A stretch of DNA of 64,000 bases from Phycomyces nitens (Eukaryota > Mucoromycota > Mucoromycetes > Mucorales > Phycomycetaceae). Below, piece after piece: positions 10,735-21,258 of the stretch (its first letter is position 1; every line of letters begins with the position of its first letter). The notes beneath the pieces were generated by a model. It made no database searches, was not told the origin of the DNA, and was given only the letters and a program-made list of their open reading frames with translations. Both the position numbers and the translations under genes were made by a program. The stretch is from positions 3,993,501-4,057,500 of the forward strand of contig JAHRBC010000004.1 of assembly GCA_022702545.1 (NCBI GenBank), given 5' to 3'.

Positions 10735-11530
10735 ATGTTACTTGCCAAGCCAAAAGAATATATACCTCTCAAACAAATCTCGCGCTCCATACGTTATGCC
10801 CTAGGCTCTAGTTACGCATTTGATCCTACTAACGAGACTTGCCCCCCAGGCCTCACAGAGAGCGCATCGTTTGCTGACTCGCCTGTGATGAGTTTGGTGT
10901 CTCTGACACCCCAAGGTAAGCTGGTGTCCGTCCAATTCATTGAACCAGCCTTCTTTTTATTTAAAAAAAAAACGGTTCAATAGAGCCTTCAGGTCTGCTC
11001 ATGACCCCCTTCCTTGATAGCCCTTCATCTGTAGAACACCTTGTGATTGCCAGTAAGACATTGTCGGGTAATACCCGACTCATACAATCCCATGTCTTTA
11101 TGGCCAACCACACCGTGTTTGCCACCCTCCCTCGCCACATCACCCATTGTGATGGGTGGCAAGAAGGTGAATTGCAGGCATGGTAAGATAATTGGCCCTT
11201 GATCTTACTTTAATCCATAAGCGCAGCATGCTTTATTTGATAGATTTAGCAGAACTTCGACCCGGGTGTCATTCTCTAATAATCATGTTGGACAACCATC
11301 AAGATAGTCTAGGTAGGTTTTACAAGACATCATTTGATTTTTACTCTGTTCAACCCGAGATTCACACCACTGCATCATTTCTGATTTATCTAGTTGATCG
11401 TCGTGCATTCATGTACATGGGCTTTGTCTTTCTTGATTCCGTCTACAAGCAGAATCCATGCTGGACCTTTGCTCTTTACGAATTAGATGCCAACGAAGGT
11501 GTCCAAAAGGAAAAGAATTGCTTTTATTAG
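10735..11530 (+). CDS. OAZ: Ornithine decarboxylase antizyme
   Basis: Four exons: 10735-10915, 10984 (or 10986)-11182, 11227-11312, 11394-11530; about 200 residues. Antizyme binds and inhibits ornithine decarboxylase, sends it to the proteasome and limits polyamine uptake. Support: the antizyme-domain pattern at the end, LYLIDLAELRPGCHSLIIML, then LVDRRAFMYMGFVFLD and PCWTFALYELD, which follows the order of the animal motifs (LLEFAEE..., VFICFHKNR..., RTFSFLGFE..., CFMAYTFE). Antizymes usually need a +1 ribosomal frameshift. Here acceptor TAG at 10983 gives one continuous frame. The adjacent acceptor ending at 10985 puts the first part in a frame ending at TGA 11015-11017, with the antizyme domain in the +1 frame. 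The last three junctions are unambiguous. The family call is by motif order, without a search. Confidence 0.8.
11012..11018 (+). promoter_or_regulatory. Candidate +1 frameshift site (CCT TGA T)
   Basis: If splicing uses the second of two tandem acceptors (ending at 10985), the first open frame reads ...CCC CTT CCT TGA TAG. Slipping one base at CCT TGA T continues as Asp-Ser-Pro-Ser-Ser into the antizyme domain. Most known antizyme sites have the form NNN TGA with UCC UGA commonest, so this is plausible. It is not proven, because the in-frame splice form avoids it. Confidence 0.4.
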
Positions 11531-11540
11531 GTGTGTATTT

Positions 11541-11958
11541 CTAGAGTGCATGTTTGGGATGGGTCTTTTTGATTCTTTGCACAAAATCAGTATAGCCCCC
11601 CACAAATGTTTCGTCCTTTGAGGCACAGCCTTCATAAATAAACGGAGAAGTTGCATGGGATGTATTAAAGGTCTTTTGGAGTTCATCCGAACGTTGTTTC
11701 CATTGATCGCGCACAAATGCATTCACATTGACCTTGACATTGGGATGAGAATTGGCCAACTTGTCAGCTACATTTGTTGCCTCGTGGAAATAGGCACAGG
11801 ACAAGAACCCCTCCTAAATTGACCTTTCTTTTTTAGTATTCTTTATATAGCAATATCCATTCAGCTGATTCAGTGTTTACAATGTGGTAACATGTTGTTT
11901 TCTTTGGGATCGCATCTGGATCTGCAGTGGATGCGCCAAACCAAGAAAACAAACCCAT
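11541..11958 (-). CDS. Small glutaredoxin-like (thioredoxin-fold) protein
   Basis: Two exons, 11881-11958 and 11541-11813, 116 residues starting MGLFSWFG. The intron (GTAAAC...TTTAG) has a TACTAAA-type branch site, and splicing joins ...CYHI to EGFLSCAYFHEATNVADKL. Glutaredoxin-like features are a single Cys in SCAYFHEA at the start of the first helix (no CPYC pair), TSPFIYEGC with the cis-Pro position, and a late GGYTDF motif that places the glutathione-binding loop. It would be a monothiol-type or divergent glutaredoxin. Its stop codon lies 10 bases from the antizyme stop on the other strand, so the two 3' UTRs must overlap. Its start is 85 bases from the METTL4-like start, a compact bidirectional promoter. 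Confidence 0.7.
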
Positions 11959-12043
11959 GGGCAAAAAGGGAAAAAAAGAGAGAGAGGACTTGGAAACGAC
12001 TAGAAATTCTTTTTCTCTTGTTATTCCTTTTGAATAGAATTGC

Positions 12044-13455
12044 ATGCATTGTGTGGCTAGCACAGAACATGTTGACATTGTCAATTGTCAGGCAGCATTC
12101 TCAATGGGTCTCAATGGCAAACAGACCACATGGAATCTACGTCCAGGGGAATTTGAGGTCCATGAGCCTTATTTTAGGGCCAAAGTCGTCATGGACGACA
12201 AAGCCACTGAACATAAGCCAAAGAAACGCCAAAAGACCGAGAAAAGTGTGACTGAAGTAGAGACAGAAAAGCGACACAACGAGATTAGGGACTTTCTATT
12301 GACAGGTCTACAAGAAGTCGAGGTGGTATGGGAGGACCATGGTCAGAGTCAAGTAAAGGCCAGACAAGACAAGGATCTGCTTGATTTTACACAAATGGCC
12401 AGTCTTGTCAATGCCACCCGAAGATTTGCTCTACAAGAGGATCATGAACCGATCCTGTTGAAAGAAGGTAAACAATAATTGTCTCGTCTTGTTCTCTTGT
12501 TTGACCTTTCGATAGACTGTACAGAGATAGACACTCTGGGTGTCTTTGACACTATTGTCTCTAATCCATCAGAATACTGTCGTACTTTATCTCTCTCCAA
12601 GGACCACAATTATCTGATCCCTTTAAAATCTTCGTTTTTGATGGGTGATTTGGACACAAGCATGGATGCCTTGACAGATCATGGTAAAAAGAGAAAAAAA
12701 CGAGTTCTATTGTAATTATTAGCAGCATTACTGATATAAGCCGTAGCCATCAACATCCAAGGGTTTGACTGTATCGTAATGGATCCACCGTGGCCCAATA
12801 AGAGTGGTAAGTAATCCAATGTAAAGACATTTCATTAACAAATCCAAGTTCACCGTTCTTCTCATTATGAGACCCAGGATATTTATGATTTCTTCAAGAT
12901 TCCTCTCCCATCTCTCTCCAGCGAAGAGGGTCCTTTGCTTGTAGCTGTTTGGGTAACCAATAGACCAAAATACAGACAGTTTGTGATGGAAAAGCTCTTC
13001 AAGGCCTGGGGTGTTACTTGGGTCACTGATTGGTATTGGCTCAAGCTTACAACCAAAGGCGAGCCAGTCATGCCCCTCGACTCTCCACATCGCAAGCCAT
13101 ACGAACAGTTGATCATTGGTCGACGGACAGCACAGACCACCAAAGAAACAGAGACAATCATACCTCCACGTATTATTGCCAGTGTACCTTGTAGTCGCCA
13201 TTCAAGAAAACCCCCACTAGACAGTAAGTAGTCCTCTAAGCCTATATTTGCAAGTATTCATGCCCTACTGTAGAGATTCTTGCACCTTACTTGCCCAATG
13301 AGCCCAAATGTCTCGAGCTGTTTGCAAGGTGCCTAACACCTGGATGGACCAGTTGGGGAAACGAATGTCTTAAATTTCAGCACCAACATTACTTTACCAC
13401 ATCCAGTCATAAAGATAATAAGACGCCACTTGTCGAACCGGTTTGTAAAAAGTAA
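12044..13455 (+). CDS. METTL4-like MT-A70 family N6-adenine methyltransferase
   Basis: Five exons: 12044-12467, 12516-12683, 12747-12806, 12849-13223, 13274-13455; 402 residues. MT-A70 enzymes transfer methyl from SAM to adenine N6. METTL4 members modify U2 snRNA and have been proposed to modify DNA. The catalytic DPPW (210-213, context VMDPPWPNKS) sits in a 60-base exon. Downstream come WVTNRPKYRQFV, TDWYWLKLTTKGE, PLDSPHRKPYEQLIIGR, SVPCSRHSRKPPL and LELFARCLTPGWTSWGNE, which run in the same order in animal METTL4. The N-terminal part (NLRPGEFEVHEPYF...KKRQK) also matches the family lead-in, so the ATG at 12044 is likely. It shares an 85-base promoter with the glutaredoxin-like gene. Confidence 0.92.
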
Positions 13456-13713
13456 ATAAACAAACTGAAAAACTAGACATTCTTGATAAATGTTTATTAG
13501 AGACTAGAGGCCACAGAAGAAGAAAAGAAACAAATACATAAATTGTGCTAATTAATTAAGGAAAACATGATATATTATAGAGAAACATACATACGTGTAT
13601 ATATATATATATGTAGGAGAGAGAGAGAGGAGACTTTTGCTATCAATAAAAGAGAGGAAAGTGAATAGCGAGGTCTGTACAAAGGTTATTCGCTACTCCT
13701 TTTTTGATAGAAA

Positions 13714-16700
13714 TCATGATAGTTCCTTTACTTCAGAATCTAGTTCTGAACGTGGATAAAGCTGTTGTAGAATGACCGAGAGTTCTTTTGGGATCAATGG
13801 TTTAGTAAGATATCCGTCCATACCAGCTCCAAAGCACACATCGCGTGCAGAGGTCTGAACATCAGCTGTCAAAGCAATAATCGATAATCTTCCTCGTGTA
13901 GTGCCCTTTGCTTCGGCCATGGTTTCTCTGTGGCGAATCCTCTTTGTAGCCTCGACGCCATCGCACTACAGGCACATATATTTTGTCAATAATTGATCTT
14001 GATCTCAAAGTACTAGACATTTTACCTTTGGCATATGGTGATCAAAGAAACCAATGCAGAAATAATTCGGTGGCCTTTGCTCCCACAACTCAACTGCTTC
14101 TTCGCCGTTATTTGCACTCTCTACTTTAAATCCCATCTTTTCAAGTTGTTTTCTCAATAGCTTTTGAGCCACCATGTTGTCTTCAGCAATAAGAACCGGC
14201 CGTTGCAAGAACCATGCAAGTTCGTTTGTTTGGAAATAATCCGACATCTTGAACCCGCTCAAAGGAGATTTCCTGGTAGGCTGTGGGCTCTGTCGTGGAT
14301 GATCAATAACCTGCTCAATTAACTTGAGGAGCTTGGGTCGTCTTGCAGGCTTGGCCATCTTGACAATACGTCCACGACGCTCAGAGGCTGAATTGGTTGC
14401 CTCGGCAGCAACCTTGTGTCCTTCAGTAGCAGGTGTATAGAGTACAATGATGTGGAGATCGCACTCTGGATCATCGTCAATACTCTGGAGCTGGTGCGCA
14501 ATAAAACTATTTGGAATTGGTGGGACATCAAGTAAGAGAATCTCATGGTGTTCTTTAAGAGCCAAGGCAATCGCATGTTGCACATCTGATGTGCGATTGA
14601 CCTTGAATTCTGGCAGTAGAGATTGTAGCATGTAGGAAGTAGGATCATGATGAGTTGCTAGTAGCAAAGACCGTTTGCTGTATAGTGCGGCCATGGCTGC
14701 ACAATCACTCGAGGTCTTTAGAGTCTCGGTTGCCCGTCGCACATTGACAGTAAACCAGAAATTGGAACCTTGACCAGGCTCAGATTCTACGGATATGGTA
14801 CCCATCATCAACCGAACCAACTGCAAGCAAATCGAAAGACCCAGACCAGTGCCACCGTACATTCTAAAAGAGGGTTATTATCATGGTGCATAAAAATCTG
14901 GTTGTCTTACCTAGTAGTGCTGCCATCGACCTGCGAAAACGGCTCAAATAGATTGCGTTGCTGCTCAGGATTGATTCCAATGCCAGTATCCAGCACTTCA
15001 AACTTGAGATGAATTGAATCGTCCTGCGACTCGGCATCATCTATCATGCACTTGATCACCACTCCACCTTGGTGGGTAAACTTGATCGCATTGCCCAGCA
15101 AATTGGTCAATATCTGGCGTAAACGAGAAGAATCGCAAATCACGGTTTCTGGCACATCGGCATCAACAATATAAGCCAATTCAAGTCCCTTTCGAGATGC
15201 CAAAGAGCTCAGAATCTCGATAGTGTCTGCAATTACTTCCTTAACCACCAATGGTCCAAGGTCCAATACCACCTTTCCAGCCTCGAGTTTTGAGAAGTTC
15301 AAGAGGTCGTCTTTGGTAGTTCAAGACAGCGTCAATAAGCCACATTAGAAAACACTTAATAACTTACCAATGATACGGAGCAACATCTCGCAGCTTTCCT
15401 TGGCAGTATATACGATATCTGTCTGCTCGGCATCCAGTGACGTTTCAGAAAGGAGAGAAATCATACCATAGAACCCTGAAAATGGAGTGCGTAGTTCGTG
15501 AGACATGTTGGCCAAGAAATCAGCCTTGAGTTTCATGGCACGCAGGGCAGCTTCTTTGCTCTGCCGGGCTTCTTCAAGTGCGGCCTTTTGGATCTCAATC
15601 ATCTTGACATTCGCATACGTGACCTTTTGAATACTCTTGAACAAGAGAGCATTGGTGACTGAGATACCGATTTGTTGAGATAGCAGCCTCATTACTATCT
15701 CATGTCGTGATGTAAGTGATCCCACTGCGCTTTCAATGTATATGCACCCAACAACTGTGCTCTTGTGGGTAATTGGTGTACATATGATTGATACAGGCGC
15801 GGTGGCAAAATCAGAAAAGTGTGGATCTTTCTGAATATCACAAATAAGCATCGATTCCTGTGCGTGGAGTACATAATGGGCCACACGAGTCATTAGAGAA
15901 TCATTGTCTTCAGAAAGTGGTCTTGGTGTCTTGAAGATCTCGCAACCTATAGTAATGATATACGGTTAGTAACCGCCCCGGTTTTCCCATCTACAGTCAA
16001 GACTCGGCTTGTTTACCACTAGACTGAGAACCGCATCCCATTACATAAAACGACGAATTTTCGTTGATGATAATCACACCAGAAGCCGCACCAGAGTTCT
16101 CCAGGATAATCTAGTAAAGATGTTAGTATTCGTACAACCGTGAGAATATTCAGTATACTTACACCAAGCATTTGTTCCATCAAGAGTTCAAAGTTCATTT
16201 CACTGGATATAATCTGACTACTCTTGAGAATCGACACCAGGTCTACCATGTCCAAACTCATCAGCATTTCTTCTGGTGAAGCATGCTCATCTACGCTTTT
16301 TTCGGCACAAGTGGCAACAAAGCTCAGATCATCGAATGAAGATTGTCGAGGGGTAGACATATGGAGAGGTTCTGTCTGGACCTCGACATCCCGAGCGGCT
16401 ACCATATTATCATAGTCGGCAAGTAGTCCATGACGCTTTACAAGGTATTGAGACATGCCATGACAGCCCCGTAGTTGCCAGCCCGCAACGGCCTTTTCGA
16501 TGAGCATCATGCCAATCTGCCCCAAACCTATCCTGATGTAGTATTCGCCTGCAAGTTCATACATAATGTTGATTTCTGATCCCCAATCTCCTTCCTTGGC
16601 TTGTCTGATCGCAAGTTCGTAGAGATCCTGGGTAGTCTTGCGGTCGTCAGAGAACGAGGCCAGCTCGGCATCGATTAAGGACACAAACATGGCCAGGTTG

Positions 16701-19700
16701 ATGGGTGACTGATGAGCCCATTCAGCCAAGGTATCACGGTTTCTCTGGATCTGGGCATCGAACTCGGTGCTTTGCTTGTTCTTACGCTTAAGCCGTAACA
16801 TTGATACAGTGTGACTGAAGACCATGAGGTGAGTGTGTCGAAATGATGGCTGGAGTACTGATAACTGGGCATATTTATTGCCAATGCTGATAGCAGCCTC
16901 ATCAAACCCATAGTTTGTGAGAGTAAGGAGTTTCATTGCAAAATACCAGTACATAGGAAGGCCTGAAGTGTGGCCATACTCGCTCATTTCGGCAACAAAT
17001 GCTTCTTCTTTAAACGTATCATCATCAAAGAGGTGATCCTCGGTCAACATGGTTTTTCCTTGGAATGCCTTGATTACCCTAATAACGGTTGTGATGTAGA
17101 GTGGTGTACTTCCTGGGCGATGGGCAAGTGCAGCCTGTTCGGCACACAGCTGAGCCTCTTTCATGGTGTCTTCCAAAGGGTGACTGGAAAGAAGCATGCC
17201 CATCACGATTTGAATATGAGAGAATATCGCATACAGACGGTCTCCACTTAGTAGGCTTTGTTTGAGTGCCTGCCGGAACATGGGCAATGCCGCTCGATAG
17301 TGATTTTTCCAGGAACTCAAAAAGGTGCCATAAAGGTAGTTTGCCGTTGCTAATTCTGAATTTCCACCGAATTTCTTGCACAGGGAAAGACCGACTTGGC
17401 CCATCTGCTGTCCGAATTCGTATGCCTTGAACATGTGCATAGACGCAATCCCAAAGAACACAAACCCAACCCCTGTTGTGGGTGAGATTCCGCATCTGAG
17501 GGTCTTGTGCACCAGCCGAGACCCTACAATCATAACCGTCTTGACTTCATTGCGCTGGAATGCCCAAAGACAGCTATTTAGTCAATTTAATAATAAACAC
17601 ATCATTGTTAAGCCATTGACATTTTTCTGTGATATTAGGGTTACTTACAGCTCTTCAAGTATAGAGAGTCGAGTACGCACAAGATGACTATTGCAAGCTG
17701 GCAACTCAGAAATCTTGTCAAAGCCAAGTGTAGTTACAGCCTTCCAGGTACCGTCATACAAGTCCTTTAGCTCCTTGTCTGACAGGTTCAAATTGATCTG
17801 CTCGACACCTAGCTCTTGTAGACACTCTAGCAATATCAATGCCTTGCCCTGGTGCTCGCCATGAACCCATGAATATCGGTGCTGGATACGGTAGGCTGCT
17901 GCTCGATCTGTAGCGGTTTTTGCGTGGGCAAGAATGATCTTGAGAAGGTCGAGGGTCATGCTGTAGCCCATAAACCAGCTAATTTCAGCCAGACGTATAT
18001 ATATATGCAATGTTTCTTGATAGTCGCTGTCTGGGCCATCAACCCAAGGTTCAGGAGCTAATAAATCTCTGGCAGAAGCGAAATATGAAAACGCAACGTT
18101 ATGTGCTCCTGACTTGTATGCCTGGTCTCCAGCACGCGTAAGAGCCGCACGGTGTTTGTGCTTAGCGTCATATCGCTGAATCAAGGCGATGGCAGCCTGG
18201 ACATGATCAGCCACCCAGAATGCATCGGCACACGGACGGTTAATAAAGTAAGATGCAATACGGAGATGCATCCAGTCGTGCCTCTCTGGGCGAACAAGCG
18301 CCATGGCTGCTTGGGAATATCTATCATGACAGAAGCGAAACTCGTCATTAGAAGACGGCTGTATGAACCCTTGTTGAAGAGCTGACTGGAGTCCATTGAT
18401 AGCGTCGCATGGTCTTCTGCGAGCCAGAATATCATCTGAAAATATCATCAATAGACTTTGGCCATCTTTTTCTGCTGGTGCTGTCATTAAGTAGTGAACA
18501 TCTTCGTATGAAAAGGTGTTTCCGATAAATGAAGCCCATTTGAGAAAGGTGCGGCCATCTGGTGGAAGTTCGTTTAGACGCTGAACCAAGAATTCATTAT
18601 CAATGTCGTGTTCCTTGTCGGTTTCAAGGGACGGTCCATGGACAATGGCTTTTTTGATGCCGTCAAGATTGTATTCCCATCTTCTTTGCTCCCAAGTGAA
18701 ATACAAGAGTCCCTTTTTTTCGAGGGCGACGAGCAATTGACCGACATAAAACGGGTTTCCGCTTGTCTTTCGGTAGACAAAGTCTACAAGAGGTCGTAAT
18801 AGCTGTGTGTCGAGAACCTTGTGGCGATGCATGGCTGTACGAACATATTCCATAAGTGCGTCTTGATCTAGGTTCTTCAATTCTACATTGGTCAACAATG
18901 AATCATCGTTGCAAACAAGTCTGGATGCTGACTCTGATAACTCGCCCTGGCGGTATGATACAATGACAAGCACATTGAGACGGGCAGTGATGAGCGACTC
19001 GAGTAGTTCAATTGAAGCTTCATCTATAGACAGAAATGTTAAGATTACGTTTTCAAAATTGGAATCAAAGGCGAATTATTACCAGCTTGGTGCAGATCTT
19101 CGAGAAACTATAATGGTATTTTAGTTTTTCTTATGCATTGAGATAAGGTCTGTCTTGGCTGCACACAAAAGATGACTTACGAGGGTAATGAACTTGAAGT
19201 TGACCATCACTTGGAATATTGCAATAAAGGCCGAGTGGAATCTTGCCTTGATCTCTCCTCCACTAATGTCTGTTTCATTATCACGTTCGACAGGACAATA
19301 GTCGCCCAGGATCACTGCTAGTTCGGGCACATTGTCAAGCAAGAGGTCTGGAAGAGAAATTGGGGGCTGGTTGTCCTGAGGCCAGATATGCTGTTTGAGC
19401 ATCTCTGAAAATGCTTCAGTCTCGGTAGGTGGCTCAGCCAGTATATGCCTTAGAAATATATTCATACAACGCAGGAGACATCCATAGGGTGTTGGTTGGC
19501 GTACGTCAAACTTTGAAACTGCCACATAACCGTACTCATGTGCTGTCTCCTGCATACATCGAATCAAGGTTGATTTGCCAGCCCCCGAAACACCATATAT
19601 AGCCACGACTTCGGTTGGCTTCTTCCAATGCGTCAAGGTGGTTCGAGTTCTGGCAGATGTGCTGGGCCGGGGCTGAATATAGTCTGTGATTGTGGTGGTT

Positions 19701-21258
19701 GTGTTTGTGGGTGTGCTGCTGCTGATGCTACTGCAACTACTGCTACTCGTGCTGTGAATTGAATCTCCAAGAGGTACGAGAAGAGAAGAGGTTGAGCCTT
19801 GGAGACGTCGTCGCCGTTCAAGATTGCATACATAGGCTGCACGACGGATGATACCACTGATTGTTTCCATTTCATTTTCACGCCCAAAACACCCGGCTGG
19901 TAGCGTAAAGACACAGGCGATGTCTGAAGTTCCTAGTCTGAAAGGAGTAACGGCCTAGAATGAAAAGTATGTAGAGGGATTGGGTTGCTTATCAATAAGA
20001 GATATTTAAAATGGCTTGTATGCTGCCTTTGCTAATTGATCATATCTTACCTGTGGGTTTCCATGGGCCTTTAATTGGTTCTGACACTCTTTGATATCCT
20101 CTCTGAGGCCATGAGCACTCGTGTATCTCTTGTCTGGTGACTTTTTTATTTATTTATTTATATACCATATCCATTAATACAGACTGATTTCCTTACTAAT
20201 AAAGCTTACCTTGTGAGTCAATTTCTGAATGATTTGCGAACAGACTGGAGGTACATCTTCACGAAAACTGTGTACATTGGGAATCTGGCGATTAAGGACG
20301 CTATGTACAATTTCCATTGGACTATTGTAGGCAAAGGGTAAGGACTGGGTCAAGATGACAAAAAAGGTGATTCCGAGACTATAGAGATCTGTACGGTGGT
20401 CTGGCTGAAACGTAGTGCGGCCAGTCTGTTCGGGAGACATGTAGATTAAGATCTGCCAGAGATTTGATGCGCTCGTTCGATGGACAGTCTTTCGCCAGCC
20501 TTCGGATGTCAGGTTTGTTTCCAGGCTGCGTACTCCAGAACCAAAGTTCCAGATCTTGAGGTTGTCGTTTTCGGGCCATATAAATGCAGCTGGTTTGATT
20601 TCACCATGCACGACTTGCAGATACAAAAACAAATATGACAATTATATGACCATGGCTTCAATACCAAGTTTTTGTGTGTTCTTACTTTGATTTTTATGGA
20701 TTATCTCGAGACAATTGCAGGCTTGGATTGCAAAATCAAAAAAATCATCCAAGGAAAGGGGTGGGTGAGAAGCAAAGGATATATTGTCTGAAGCAGGTGT
20801 TTGTGTGGTTATTGGTTGCAATGCATCCAGACGGTTTTTGCCTACAAGTAAAAGAAAGAGAGAAAGGGATGAATTGGCTGGGCTGGGCAGATAAAGGATT
20901 GTCAATTATAACAAATTTGGCTTACCATACCGCACAAAGATCACGGCTACCCAACCATTTGGGAGCACAATCTTTTCTAGTGGCTCACAAAGCATGGGTT
21001 TTGCCTCTGCAAGGTGGTAAAATTGCATTATACTATGATACTCTCGCTCAAGACGAAGGGTCTGGCAAGATAATTTTACTATCACTGGAAGTTTATCATA
21101 TATTCTACACCAGAGCAAAGGATATTTTTAATACGGTATGTTTCAATGCTGGCGATTCGTTTTTATTACCGTTGGCCATTGGCGATCACAATGCTATCGA
21201 GACCCTCGAGTTGGGACGGTGGTTCAAAGGTGTAGCCTGTAATCTCGACTGCATCCAT
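13714..21258 (-). CDS. Group X hybrid histidine kinase (Mak/Chk1 type)
   Basis: Fourteen exons: 21170-21258, 20926-21104, 20686-20841, 20210-20613, 20051-20140, 19181-19954, 19083-19107, 17649-19023, 16163-17573, 16017-16110, 15368-15946, 14911-15310, 14026-14863, 13714-13965; 6666 bases, 2221 residues. Domain order: Ser/Thr-kinase-like (1-310), AAA/ATPase with Walker A GVSGAGKST (about 427-435) and Walker B ITLFLEDLHQAD (about 563-574), a long helical region, GAF (about 1540-1640), HisKA with SHELRTP (His1682), HATPase_c (TNLLGNAIKF, LDTGIGI, YGGTGLGLS), and a C-terminal receiver (AEDN acid pair, phospho-acceptor Asp2133, Lys in YLTKP). The order is that of fungal oxidative-stress sensors such as S. 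pombe Mak2/Mak3 and Candida Chk1. The kinase-like domain has HGEIKP and NFG in place of HRDLKP and DFG, so it may be a pseudokinase. Exon 7 is a 25-base microexon carrying Walker B. Confidence 0.93.

Noticed and set aside
11001..11020. ATG at 11001 as the antizyme start
   Set aside because: It would drop the 60 codons of exon 1, which follow the first ATG after a good TATA box and long leader.
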